Positions 11,306 through 21,761 of a stretch of DNA of 64,000 nt are shown piece after piece. This stretch comes from Argyresthia goedartella (taxonomy: Eukaryota > Arthropoda > Insecta > Lepidoptera > Argyresthiidae): positions 34,364,906 through 34,428,905 of the forward strand of contig OX463818.1 of the NCBI GenBank assembly GCA_949825045.1, read 5' to 3'. Every line of letters begins with the position of its first letter. Position 1 is the first letter of the stretch. Under the pieces are notes generated by a model, which saw only the letters and a list, made by a program, of their open reading frames with translations, had not been told where the DNA came from and did no database searches. A program made the position numbers and the translations under genes.

Positions 11306-11683
11306 AGTCAGTATGTATGGGCCATTAACCTGAGTTAATCGGTTCAGGTTCTGTCAGTTTCGCAGGCGACGGACAACGAGATGACCCCCTATCACGTGAA
11401 AGGAGGTCACCCCAACGCCATTCATTTTCTTTTCCCTTGTTTTGTTTATTCAACTAATAGGAGGGCAGGCAATTAAACGAGAAAGTAATTTAAATTTGTA
11501 ACTGCTGTGGTCTACCCAAATTACGAAACGACGACTAACAAAACGTTGTAATACAGGACGACTTCTAATAAGTTTCCCAAGGGACTCGTTTATATATACT
11601 CCAGCCCTAATTTTGTGGAAACCAGTCACGTATACTGTTAAAAATGTAATTGAAAATGAAAAATTATCTAGATGACCCGAATG

Positions 11684-11925
11684 ATGATTGACGACCCGAA
11701 TGACCGATTCGGCAGTGACCCTGCCTACGAAGCCAAGGGTCCCGGGTTCGAGTCCCGGTGAGGGCAAATATTTGTTGGATGAGAAGGAATGTTGGAAAAG
11801 GAACTATTTATCTATATATGTGTATCGTTGTATCCAAGATACTGGGAATCCTAGTTTGGGGCTAGATCAATGTGTGTAAGTAGTGTCCAAGGTATTATTA
11901 CAAGGTATTATTATTATAAATTACA
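11684..11925 (+). repeat. SINE-B, full copy with tRNA-like head
   Basis: The head contains TGACCGATTCGGCAGTGACC (box A region) and GGGTTCGAGTCCC (box B at 11744-11756), the internal RNA polymerase III promoter of a tRNA-derived SINE. The body includes GTATCGTTGTATCCAAGATA and GGGGCTAGATCAATGTGTG. It ends in a (TATTATTA)-like tail. Minus-strand partial copies are at 7788-7965 and 60972-61110. The minus-strand translation SPGLEPGTLGFVG is a familiar SINE-derived artefact in predicted insect proteins. Confidence 0.85.
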
Positions 11926-11958
11926 AGTTTTAAAGGAATCTTAAAGCCAGAAGTGAAG

Positions 11959-12020
11959 TTTTGAATAACTGGCTAAAAGTAGGCACAATTGTGCTTTTGC
12001 CACCCCATATGGGAAAAGGC
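11959..12020 (+). repeat. SINE-A 3' fragment
   Basis: TTGAATAACTGGCTAAAAGT, GGCACAATTGTGC and GCCACCCCATATGGGAAAAG match the 3' part of the SINE-A copy at 49367-49643 with few differences. The head and centre are absent. Confidence 0.7.
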
Positions 12021-12243
12021 GTATCCAACGTATCCAGTGATCCAACGTAGAGTAGAGGCAATATATATGTACACATATGTAATATCAAATCTTGGGGAAA
12101 TGGGTCAGAGAAAGCCATCCCGTATTGTTAATTAGCGTCCTTCAAAATAAATAATTATTTGTTCTTGTTTTTGTCTTCCGGCACAGAAAAAAGATCATTC
12201 CCAGATTATTGTCAAGATGTGGGCGGAAAGCACACTAATATGG

Positions 12244-12408
12244 GACCGCCCGGTTTCTGAAAGGAAAATTAGCCGTGACAACTTGTTAAACTCTTGTTAA
12301 ACGCATTTCAGCCAATCACATGCCGCTATTTTGAATTGAATGATCGATTAATTTGAATGATCGATTAATCGCTTGTTACATTTAACAACTCTCTCGGAAA
12401 CTGGGGGT
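12244..12408. mobile_element. Small hAT-like MITE
   Basis: A 165 bp element with imperfect inverted ends (CCGGTTTCTGAAAG against CCAGTTTCCGAGAG) flanked by the 8 bp direct repeat TAATATGG at 12236-12243 and 12409-12416. The 8 bp duplication is typical of hAT transposons. It is non-coding and carries two copies of GAATGATCGATTAAT inside. Confidence 0.6.
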
Positions 12409-12416
12409 TAATATGG

Positions 12417-12900
12417 ATATGAACCCGAAAATACTCTGTATTTTGCATTTAAACCCGGATGTACTAAGGAGGCTAGTGAATTAAGTCCTTAAACTAAACC
12501 TTACTAGCTTAAATAATGGTGAAGATTTATTAACATTTGAGTATTATGACGCCAACGAGCTTAAATAAAAGGTATCGAGAAAATAAATCTTAGGGTGTCG
12601 TCGTTATGCTAAAACCCTTTTCTTCCCAGCATATTGTGCAAATTTATTGTGTAATTTCGATTTATATATGTAGGGGTAACAGTTCTGATATGTAAGCATA
12701 ACCGCGCGACGAGTTAGTCGTTCCGTGGCCCAAGAACAGAGTAGCATATGTACCTTCTTATATATACCGTGTACGAATTCTGTGTACTTAGGTTGAGTTA
12801 AAAATAAACAATTTATATCAGTTTTATGAAGTGCTTTAATTAACAGTCCCCTAAATATTAATTACTTCTGGCCCCACACTAAGGCCCCAAATAATAAACC
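12417..12900. other. No gene seen
   Basis: The segment 12690-12890 has some look of an old LTR or 3' UTR (TATATATACCG, later AATAAAC), but no partner copy or terminal repeat supports that. Nothing else was recognised. Confidence 0.3.
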
Positions 12901-13312
12901 GCTGTCAGCTCTATTATTACTTCGGCTGGGAAGACAAAAAACCCAAGTTTTGGATGTTTGTATGTGTCTGACGTCACTGTTCCCAGGATACAGAGTAACC
13001 TAGGCCCTTAGTAACAAATGACTCTCAGCTCTGCGAGATATCTCAAGCGAGTTCAAATGACAGATTTGATTTGATGAAACCGTCATTGTGATATAGATGA
13101 GACAACTCTCAGAGCTGAGAGCCATTTGTTAATACAGGCCTAGGATACTCGGTGTCTTGGGAACTAGAAACAGCGACGTCAGACATGTGTCTGACAAAAC
13201 AAAAAAAAAACAAGACAAAAAAAACAGGTCTTGGATGTTTATATGTATAAACATCCAAGACCTGTTTTTTTGTCTTCCATCCCAGCCGAAGTAATAATAC
13301 TGATGCTGCATT
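12901..13312. repeat. Large inverted repeat built from two SINE-C copies
   Basis: The left arm (about 12901-13050) and right arm (about 13100-13312) are inverted copies. They share TATTATTACTTCGGCTGGGA, GTCTGACGTC, CCTAGGCC and CAAATG-CTCTCAGCTCTG blocks, separated by about 50 bp. SINE-C is oriented outward to inward in both arms. Inside the right arm, 13212-13277 is a nearly perfect hairpin. Its core is GGTCTTGGATGTTTATA followed by a TG loop and the complement, flanked by A/T runs of 8 and 7. Confidence 0.75.
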
Positions 13313-14037
13313 GCACACCAGGGACCACTGGAGAAAAAACCGGAGCCAGAGCGATCCCTAGTGATAATTTAAGGTTGAAAACACAAAATGTCTTTTATTC
13401 TTTTTGAAGGAATTTCCACTTCAAAGGCGAGATAAATTGAAATATCACCGCCGAGGAGTCGAGAGGTAGGGAGAACATTGGAATTATACGGATAATTTTC
13501 TTGCGTTTTGTATTTAAAGCTCTGTTAAAAATATACCCCGTACTTACTCAGAAATGTCACAAGTCTATTTTTGTTATATTTTATGGCATTAGGGAATTAG
13601 TAGAGTAATGTGAGTAAGAGCTACGAAAAAAGCAGACTTTTGCAAACTGAATACCCAGGGGGGTGATTCTCGCGCATTCGATATACGGATATCTACCTAT
13701 ACCTTATATCGAGTGATTTTGCATGGGAATCGTTTTATCGAGTATTGATTACTATTAGCTATTATCTTTATGTCTCAAAATAAATAGAATTGACAGACGT
13801 AACCTATAGAGTACTGATTCTATTGAAGGGATTTGTGAGGGAACAACATATTATTTGCCTTCATTTTTTTGTATGTTTTTTCTTTTCCGTCCAGCTCAGC
13901 AAGGGAACAATTTTATGTTTGTTACATCCCCGTTCAATACTACAAACTTAAAATGGATCCGATGACGGCGTCGCTGGCAGCAATGGCATACATAAACATT
14001 AAACATACACATTTATACACACGCACATACTTATCAC
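13313..14037. other. No gene seen
   Basis: Unassigned spacer between the SINE-C palindrome and the SINE half that flanks the Helitron. No ORF or repeat partner was recognised. Confidence 0.35.
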
Positions 14038-14098
14038 CAAGATAATCTGTATCGTGGGAACCAGAAACAGCGATATCACACACTCGTATATATAAACA
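14038..14098 (-). repeat. SINE-C, left half, next to the Helitron
   Basis: ATCGTGGGAACCAGAAACAG followed by CGATATCACACACTCGTATA and ATAAACA matches SINE-C copies at 13125-13310, 33620-33812 and 60568-60745 (all minus). The copy stops abruptly at the CTAG terminus of the Helitron and appears to resume at 20003. Confidence 0.65.
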
Positions 14099-14150
14099 CT
14101 AGCTTTTGCCCGCGGCTTCGCTCGCGTTAAGAAGTATAGATTTTGCGGCT

Positions 14151-15854
14151 TTACTTTTGTTTAGCGTGTGTAAAAATACACATTTTGATTCGTGGTATAA
14201 ATACAGTTTCCCCTTTCGCACACCCAGTTAATATAGTGGCTTCCACTATATTGCGATGTAACGCTTTGACTTGCAGTCTCGTACCGTCACAAAGTTTTGG
14301 TGGTTTTAAATTTCGCAACAACATAATTGGAGTGCCCACACGCAGAATAAGCTTATGATAAGGCGAACCTGGCGGTTTCAATGAATTCAAAAATTCTACA
14401 GGGTAATTAGTAGCATCATCTGTATTAACCACACTATCAATCGAAGTATAGACCTTTTCTTCGCCCTCAAACGACATGAGCAGGATATCGTTGATAGTTG
14501 CTGCTTGATCATTCTTTGGAGTCAATATGGCACGCTCACATAACCATTCAATTGGCTTGTCATGTATATGAACAATGTCTGGATAAACTTTAGACAGCAA
14601 TTCTTGAACCGTAGTAACAACTGTACACAATTCTTCCGGGATGGTTATCATTCCATCAAACGATGGAAAATCACCATTACCGATTTTAAGAAGGAGATCT
14701 GAAAATCTACCAGCAGACTCATTCCCGCCCAAATGTGCTCTCATATTTTTAGAGAGCTTAAGAATATTAACCTGGGGCCACAAATAAGATATCTTAATGC
14801 ACGACTTTACTTCGTCAGCTCTGGTTCCTTTTGGCACCACTGGTAGAGTCTGCCGAAAGTCTCCGGCCAGCAAAACTGTTACGCCACCCATTAATCTTTT
14901 ATTACCCCTTATATCCCTTATTGATCTGTTTAAGGCTTCAATACCACCTTTATGAGCCATCGTTATTTCGTCCCACACGACTATTTTTGTACTCTTTAAA
15001 ACTTCAGCAAAATTACTTTGTTTGGAGATGTTGCAAATGGGAGTCTCGGCAGTGATTAAATTGAGTGGTAACTTAAAAGTAGCATGAGCAGTTTGACCAC
15101 CTTCGAGTAATGTAGCAGCTATGCCGGACGACGCCACAGCCAGGGCAATGCCGTGGGTACTTCTTACTTTCGCCAAAAGTAAATTAATAAGGAAGGTTTT
15201 ACCAGTTCCACCTGGAGCGTCTTAGAAGAATATTCGACCGTCATTTGCATCTACACTTGTGATAATTTTATTGTAAATATTTTTTTCTTATTGCGTATTC
15301 TAAGGCCACTGTATTGTAACTGGTCTCCTTCACGTACTCTCTATTTTCAAAATGTATTGATGTTATTGGCTGAGGTAATCCATACTCTTTAAGAGGACGG
15401 CCGCCTAATGATAATACGGCATCCTCTAATACCGACAGGCATTTTTAAATATCAGGTCCGATGAGTGCTCTACATCCACGTCTCCTTGCCTTTCCAGTTG
15501 TTTTTTAAAGTCTTCAGAAAGGTATTCATTGTATTTTTCCCAAAGACATAAGGGGTCGGAAACCTGGCAGAACAATAAAATGATAGCAAAAAGCTCTCGA
15601 ATCATATGCGGTGTTTGACAAAGTGCTGCCTCTTCAAGAGCTGAATCCAAATGCCGATCATCTTCGAGTAGACCTAGAGCCTTGCACGCGGTTTGGAAAG
15701 TGGGATGTAAGTGACCATCTACAGTTTTCAACGCTTCAAATGAAATTGGGCCTCTAATCTCATGTAGAAGCATTCGAAGGTGGTAGCATTCTGTATTGTT
15801 TGGATGAACAGTATAAACCCTACCTAGAACGTGTTCTTTTTGACCCCTGACCAT
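14151..15854 (-). pseudogene. Helitron helicase (PIF1-like), broken
   Basis: SF1/PIF1-type helicase half of the Rep-helicase protein. The Walker A region DAPGGTGKTFLIN is directly preceded by an in-frame TAA at 15222-15224. Walker B VVWDEITMAHKGG and motif LLAGDFRQTLPVV follow, then NMRAHLGGNESAGRF and CERAILTPKN. The upstream part (15426-15854, NNTECYHLRMLLHEIRGP, LWEKYNEYLSED) is the usual region between Rep and helicase. A frame change near 15440 and another near 15290 are needed. After GTPIMLLRNLKPPKLCDGTR the frame ends in unrelated residues, so motifs V-VI (the AFAMTINKAQGQ-type block) are gone. The helicase could not be functional. Confidence 0.9.
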
Positions 15855-17159
15855 CCTTCAATATTCACTCCTCTCTTCCTTCTCTGAAACGATCGCTTGT
15901 TCCAAACGTAATACGCAGGGACTTCCGAGTATAGCAATGTTTTTGCAAAGTCATCCACGTTACACAAATCTAAAAAGGAGAGGAGTGTAGTTGTAGGAGG
16001 ACGACTCCATTTGTCGCACAAGTTCTGTTCATTAAAATAAATTCTCTGTCCATTTTCTAAATGGACAGCAAGGTGCACTACAGGGGGAAAACGCTCATGT
16101 ATTGGGAATTCAAGGGTTCTCCAAACTGCTTCAGCTGAACTTATATATCGACCACTTGCGTAGGTTGTAACTTCATCCTTCCCATCCTTCCCGTTCTCTA
16201 AAGTAAACGTAGCCTGATCTGACCCTTTATTAACATATTTGCAGACGTATTTGATTGACTTCACTGAATGGCAATACTCTACGTTCACGTCAGCTTTACA
16301 TGTTCTTAATAGCACTGGATTATAAGGAACCACCCAACGATTATCTATTGTAACACCCTTGATATTGACAGAGAATCCACTGTCATCCAGAGAACGTCTC
16401 CTGTACTGCGGATAACCATCATCACCGGTTTGAGTTTCCTTAATAAGAGACTTCGGATAACGTTTGCTGCACGAGTTATCTTTCATGCATGGAGAATTTC
16501 GGTTTAAACTTCCACAGGGGCCATGTATCATATTACTTTTAACAATTTCGTAAAGCTCAGGATCACGATCGGGGTTAGGTATTTCAGCACAAATAATATT
16601 GTCAATTTGATCCGGAGTAATGCAAAGTTGAAGCCATAAAAGTATATGAATATGCGGAAGACCTCGCTTTTGCCATTCCGTCGAATACACATCTTACTTC
16701 ACCGAATATTTTCCCTTTTATCAACAAATCCATGACCTTTTTTACCTTTAATCGAAAGACACGCGAAATAATATCGTATCGATCATGAGATTTTTGTCCT
16801 GAAATTAAGTGCTCATTTATGTCACTCCAGCGTGGATTACATGTAAAAGTAATAAAAAGGTCGGGACGACCGTAATGTCTAACATAGGTCATGGCGTCTT
16901 GCGTTTTTTCGTGCATATATCTTGGTCCACCAGTAAAAGATGATGGAAGTACTACCATTTGTCCCAGCTGATTTGCTTCAGTACCTTGCCATCCAATTGC
17001 ATCTTTTAAATGAATATAATTATCTGCGCGCAATTTGGCTTGATTGTTTTTTATATAGTTTAGTCTTTCAGTTTCTATTTTTGCGTATTCATCTACCAAA
17101 TATTGACTAAAAAAAGCGCGATATTTAACCAAAAAGTTATCTTCTCCTTCTCTTATCAT
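15824..17159 (-). pseudogene. Helitron Rep (HUH) nuclease domain, frameshifted
   Basis: The N-terminal part (16602-17159) carries the Helitron-like N domain: DEYAKIETERLNYIKNNQ, QMVVLPSSFTGGPRYMHEKT and DLFITFTCNPRWSDI. After a frameshift near 16690 the HUH motif follows as GLPHIHILLWL, with the two histidines spaced as required for metal binding. Later IKYVCKYVNKG holds the paired tyrosines that nick and join DNA during rolling-circle transposition. A second frameshift near 15850 separates this from the helicase. Catalytic residues look intact; only the frame is broken. Confidence 0.9.
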
Positions 17160-17201
17160 TATTCTGTATGAATAAAAACTTACAGCAGAGACTGTTTTTT
17201 T

Positions 17202-18250
17202 TTAGGGCAACTTAGTTGTGGGATCGTATTGTGGTATGTTGATTGAATAGCCATCATCCCCCCAGCAAAACATCAACGGGTACTGCAGCGCGGCATAAGC
17301 TCGATGTATCTCACTGATACGCTGAAGTGAGTTACTTCGGCTTTCGAGGATGATGTCTCTTCGGTCAAAATGCTGATCTACCAATACAACAGCCACTTCA
17401 TTTGCCGTTGGTGCATTAAATCTGCCTCTGTGTTCTCTTTGTGGTTTTTTATCTACATGTATTACGACCTTGAATGACTCTGAAGGCGATATTTTATCAA
17501 TGGCTGTTTTTAGATCTTTTATGTATGGGTTCACCTCATGTAACATAAGCTGCAATTGTTTATTTAAATTTGGTCTCAAATCAGGAAATTTAGAACATCG
17601 GATATTAGCTTCTCTATCATCTTCACCGACGAAATAAATTTGCAGAAACTGTGCATCCTGCCCAGGTTCCGGTAATATACTTCCAATTAAATGATAGACT
17701 TGTCCTTCAACTTTAAAAGTTGGTGAAAAACCGCCTTCTTTTATTTGTTTTCCACCAAAAGAAGTCATTTGAAAACAGGCATTATATTTTCGGATATTAT
17801 CCATGAAGTGAACATGATTTGGGTGTAAATCATTAACCAGACTGTAAAGTGGTTCAGGCAGTTGTTTAAACGGCTCAAGTTGTACTTTACCGGCGCTACA
17901 ACACATGTCAGGTGTCTCATCTTTCCACTTCAAGGCGTTACACCACTGACACTTGTACGTCATAGAACCTAAGACTACACTGCTGTCAGTTCCATAAGCA
18001 ATATCTGGGTCATACGCCAAACCCGAAAGCAACATTCTCCATACACGCTGAATTGTATTTTTTCTATACCGTGACTGAATCACTCTATGCACATCGGTAT
18101 TCCTGCCCTGATATAGTGCAGCAGATTGCCTGTGTTTTTCAGGGTGTGCAGCCTGGTAGGTGGCGACAGCTTGCCTTTGTACATCAGGATTTTTTTTCTT
18201 ATATTCAGACACAGCTTTACGGTGGGATTCAGGTAGAGTCTGTCCATAGT
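17202..18250 (-). pseudogene. Helitron Rep N-terminal region
   Basis: One open frame to a TAA at 17202-17204, after which the same frame continues into the Rep domain; a single nonsense codon therefore separates them. The N-terminus has degenerate repeats of about 14 residues, each with a Tyr and basic residues (KNPDVQRQAVATYQAAHPEK, ALYQGRNTDVHRV). A zinc-finger-like CQWCNALKWKDE with later CC follows, then the conserved MTSFGGK, HLIGSILPEPG and QIYFVGEDDREANIR blocks of Helitron proteins. No good ATG is visible at the 5' end, so the true start may be lost or lie on another exon. Confidence 0.85.
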
Positions 18251-18487
18251 TTTTTTGTGCCTTATTTTTATTTATTATTTATTATTTTTTTAAAAATTAT
18301 TTTATTTTTATAAAAATTATTTGATTTTTTCGTGTGTAATTAGTAAACCTTGCCCTACGTTTGTTTTTCTTTTTTTCTATTAATGACTTAATCAACTATC
18401 ATCTAATAAACTTCTTATCAAATTTTCATCATAATTTATTGAAGATACAATAGGTGAATGTTCATGCTCTAAAACAGGTACCTCCTG

Positions 18488-19018
18488 TCAACCCTTATCA
18501 ACTTTAAGTTGCGAAGGTGTGTCAATTCCAAAATCATGTTCTTCTACAGCTACCTCCATACGACGCCGAGTAATTTTCTGTGCTGCTATGGGAAGATAGG
18601 CATCAAAATGCCCACTGGACAAATCTTGGCTGAATCGTAATCGCCTTACCGGATAGTCGTTAGATCCAGATTTCGTATATATGAGACCGTTTCTATAAAC
18701 CTCAAACTTAAATGGGAATATTAATCCTGCTGCTAATAACTCACAAAATCCGCCATAAGTAGCATTTTTCATTATATCAGCAAAATATTCGTCAGGTGTT
18801 ACGTAGTTATCACCATTCCTGTCGTGGGTCATAATTGAAAACTTGCTCCAGTCATTAACCACATATCTGACAATTTCTGAACGCACCACCATCGCTCTAT
18901 CTTGTGTTCCGTACATTAAATAAGAGAGAGCACGAAACAAACATGCACCGTCACCAACAATAGGGACGACAGTACATTCTTCAACTTCTCCATTAACGTT
19001 CAGATTTTCTTTAGCCAT
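18488..19018 (-). pseudogene. OTU-family cysteine peptidase carried by the Helitron
   Basis: Starting at the internal ATG (MAKENLNVNGEVEE), the protein shows VPIVGDGACLFRALSYLMYG, the OTU signature D-G-x-C with the presumed nucleophile Cys. RSEIVRYVVNDW, YFADIMKNATYGG and ELLAAGLIFPF follow as in OTU deubiquitinase-like domains. Some insect Helitrons encode such a domain; its role is unknown. The frame is open upstream to 19177, but those extra 53 residues are low complexity. A TGA at 18488 is followed by about 25 more plausible codons in frame, so the C-terminus may be truncated. The catalytic His is probably in SSGHFDAYLPI. Confidence 0.8.
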
Positions 19019-19378
19019 TTTAAAGAAGTCTAACCGACAAAACCTATACTCAAAACCAAACGAAAACAAAACAAATGCCAAATACAAAGCAGAGTCTATA
19101 ACCAAAACTACTAAACCAAAACAAAGCAAATGCAATCCAAAATATGCCAAGAAAAGAACAGCCAAAATCGTCGTCAAATATAATCCGCTAGAAATATTTA
19201 GATATATAGTATGTACTATTAGATACGGCGGCCACTCATCATCGGGTATATGTAACTCAGTGGAAACAATATGATAGCGCGATTTAAAATACTAATAACG
19301 CCATCTATTGTCAACATTTAGAACTAAAAATTATTTTGTTCGTCTTAATTTATTCGTTCCATTAGGTACTGATAGGTT

Positions 19379-19962
19379 CAAACTAATACATTTACATCCT
19401 ACATCATCACCTATTTTATCCCCTTAGGGGTGGAATTTATCAAAATTCTTTCTTAGGGGATGCCTATGTCATAGTAGCTTTATGCATGCAAAGTCTCAGC
19501 CCGATCGGTTTAAAATTGACAAAGTTTCATACAAACTTTCATCCCCTATTTTATCCCTTTGGGGGTAGAATTGATCAAAATCCTTTCTTAGCGAATGCCT
19601 ACGTCATAACATCTACCTGCATGCCAAATTTCAGCCCGATCCGTCCAGTAGTTCGGGCTGTGCGTTGAAGTTTCATACAAACTTTCATCCCCTATTTTAT
19701 CCCCTTGGGGGTAGAATTGATCAAGATCCTTTCTTGGCGGATGCCTACGTCATAACATCTACCTGCATGCCAAATTTCAGTCCGATCCGTCCAGTAGTTC
19801 GGACTGTGCGTTGAAGTTTCATACAAACTTTCATCCCCTATTTTATCCCCTTGGGGGTAGAATTGATCAAAATCCTTTCTTAGCGGATGCCTACGTCATA
19901 ACATCTACCTGCATGCCAAATTTCAGCCCGATCCGTCCAGTAGTTTGGGCTGTGCGTTGATA
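19379..19962. repeat. Four 146 bp tandem repeats at the Helitron 5' end
   Basis: The unit begins TTTCATACAAACTTTCATCC (19525, 19671, 19817; a diverged first unit at 19379). It includes CTATTTTATCCC, GGGGGTAGAATTGATCAA, TGCCTACGTCATAACATC and CCGATCCGTCCAGTAG. Units two to four are nearly identical; the last one ends in GTGCGTTGATAGATCACTA and then the element terminus. It is non-coding. Confidence 0.9.
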
Positions 19963-20002
19963 GATCACTATGTCAGTCACCTTTGAGTTATATATATTTA
20001 GA

Positions 20003-20035
20003 TTCAAGACTTGCGGTTTTTTTATGCGGGGATCG
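20003..20035 (-). repeat. SINE-C, right half, beyond the Helitron
   Basis: TTCAAGACTTGCGGTTTTTTT resembles the SINE-C stretch that follows the point where the left half stops (compare ATCCACGAACTGGTGTTTTTT in the copy near 60640). This fits the Helitron having inserted between A and T of an older SINE. The match is short and imperfect. Confidence 0.45.
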
Positions 20036-20046
20036 GCGAAAAAGGG

Positions 20047-20165
20047 ATATTACAATGTTCAAGATTACTTAAATGACGGGACTGTATGGGGTTAATCTGG
20101 CTCAACAAAGACCTTGCTGTTAATAGTTTTGTAATTATTTATTCCTACTTATTAATTATGATTAC
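20047..20165 (+). repeat. LINE 3' end fragment
   Basis: AATGTTCAAGATTACTTAAA and GGGGTTAATCTGGCTCAACA match the reverse complement of 8027-8110. It encodes only the last residues of an ORF2 (QDYLNDGTVWG) plus 3' UTR. A weaker relative of the UTR lies near 47060-47110. Confidence 0.65.
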
Positions 20166-20520
20166 ACAAGCAATTTTTAAGAGTAAAAATCAATCTGTGG
20201 TAGTTTCTACGCCCTGCTTCTCCCACAGTGGTCCAATGTAGAGAAGTGACAAGAAATGACGATTGCTAAGTATATGTAAATATCTACAGTACTAAAGACA
20301 TTTGGAATTTGGAATTTGATCGAACCCGGGACCAATGGGCAAGCTCCACTCTACATACTTATAAAATACAGACTTCATGGTGTGAATAAAGGGACCCCAG
20401 ACATAATATAATCTACATAAACCCTTAAGTTGCCCTCAAGGAATATATTTTTCTACGGAACCCAATGGGTTCAACTTTCCAAGCTTATTACGCTTCATAA
20501 TCCAGAACCATTGTACCAGA

Positions 20521-20695
20521 AGAAGGGCCAGTGGCGCGACGGATGTGGCTCTGCCTACCATGCGAGAGGACCCCGTCTCGATCACCGGCTGGGGATAAAA
20601 AAAAAACAGATATTGGATGTTTCTATGTGTGTGATGTCGCTGTTTCTATAGTTCCCATGACAGAGGGTATCCTACTGTGGGGTTAGGAGGTATTT
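20521..20695 (+). repeat. SINE-C with tRNA-like head
   Basis: The head GAAGGGCCAGTGGCGCGACG contains a box A-like TGGCGCGACGG and, downstream, a decayed box B (CCGTCTCGATCACC). The body has TTGGATGTTTCTATGTGTGT, GATGTCGCTGTTTCTATAGT and GGGTATCCTACTGTGGGG. This is the most complete plus-strand copy. A run of ten A precedes the body. Confidence 0.7.
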
Positions 20696-21406
20696 ATGTG
20701 CCTCTAAATAAATATTTATGTTTATGATATGAGTGTAGATAAAATCTCTAATTTAATTTAAATTTAAATTTAAATCGCATTAATTTAAATTTTCGGCCAA
20801 TCTTATTTTTAGGAACCCTCGCAAAGTGTTGTGTAATAATATCAACTCAGAGTGATTTTAAGAGTGGTTTTGTTTAATAAGTATCAAGAATTCAAGACGT
20901 TCTAAAATTTCAGGTGATTCATTAAACTAAATATATGGATAAAGCCTACCCTATGGCAATAAAATACTACTAGATAATAGGTCCTAATGTGGAAAAATAC
21001 ATCAAGATAATTTTAGCTACTATTTTCATTGCCTCTTTACTATATTGGATCCCTGTGGAAAAGATGGGCAGAAGAACAACCACAGTCGAAGCTATTTAAT
21101 CCATTTCCTCCATCCATCAATTTATACGGTATCCATATAATGATATTTGCTTATCATAACTTAAGTTGTGATGTTATGAAAGATGGATTATGATTACATG
21201 GTTCTTGTATGAGGTATTTTCCGAACAAACCCGATCCGGAAATCAATAGTTAGTATACTTTTGTTTCAGTAGTATAGTATGCATAGCCTCCTAAGCCCCG
21301 GAACATTTTGGAAATCAATAGTAATTAACACCTAATGGAAGTACTATTTAATTTTGCTGCAATCTCAGTTTAGTCCTTCTTGAAGGACACTAGGCTTTTA
21401 TACAAA
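20696..21406. other. No gene seen
   Basis: AT-rich spacer with a short palindromic (ATTTAAATTTAA)-type run near 20752-20775. It is the left flank of the Pao insertion. No coding potential was recognised. Confidence 0.35.
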
Positions 21407-21411
21407 CCTAG

Positions 21412-21624
21412 TGTACGAGCCTTAGCTCGTAACGTGTTGTTGTAGGATGTATGTTGTAGGTTCCGAAGGAAAGACGTTAACTGGTAATTGTACCGAGTGC
21501 TTTATTGCAACTAACTCAGACTAGTCTTTAGCCTAGAAAGGTAAACTACGTGTTATGCTTAATTTACAATAATTATCTAGGTTATAAAAGTACAGTGAAT
21601 ACCAACGATGTGCATGCTTGTACA
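21412..21624 (-). repeat. 3' LTR of the Pao element
   Basis: In element orientation it starts TGTACAAGCATGC and ends GCTCGTACA, the usual TG...CA form. It matches the other LTR without a difference that could be seen. The 3' untranslated region of 137 bp separates it from the stop codon; no strong polypurine tract stands out just upstream. Confidence 0.95.
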
Positions 21625-21761
21625 TGCTGCCAAATCAACCAACAGGGAAAATAAAGGGTAACTACCCTGCCTATCACTATAAACCTTTCTGTTATTGTTA
21701 TCCCCTAATGGTTTGCTAAATTGTTAATATTATGTTATTACAGTATCTTAAATATTTTAAT

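Larger units (their letters stand above)
14099..20002 (-). mobile_element. Helitron, near full length, inactivated
   Basis: A 5.9 kb rolling-circle transposon with coding strand minus. Its 5' end (right side of the window) is TCTAAATATATATAACTC. Its 3' end (left side) is GCGAGCGAAGCCGCGGGC, AAAAGCTAG, with a short GC-rich stem-loop just before the terminal CTAG. The flanking host bases are A and T, the known Helitron target. The order from 5' to 3' is four 146 bp tandem repeats, an OTU peptidase ORF, then Rep and helicase segments of one protein. There are several stops and frameshifts and the last helicase motifs are missing, so it is not autonomous now. Repbase-style Helitron/Helentron assignment would need a search; the termini favour canonical Helitron. 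Confidence 0.88.

Noticed and set aside
11694..11765. Functional tRNA gene
   Set aside because: Boxes A and B are present but the cloverleaf is not convincing and the sequence continues into a repeated SINE body.
18053..18313. Plus-strand ORF opposite the Helitron N-terminus
   Set aside because: Shadow of the Rep-helicase frame.
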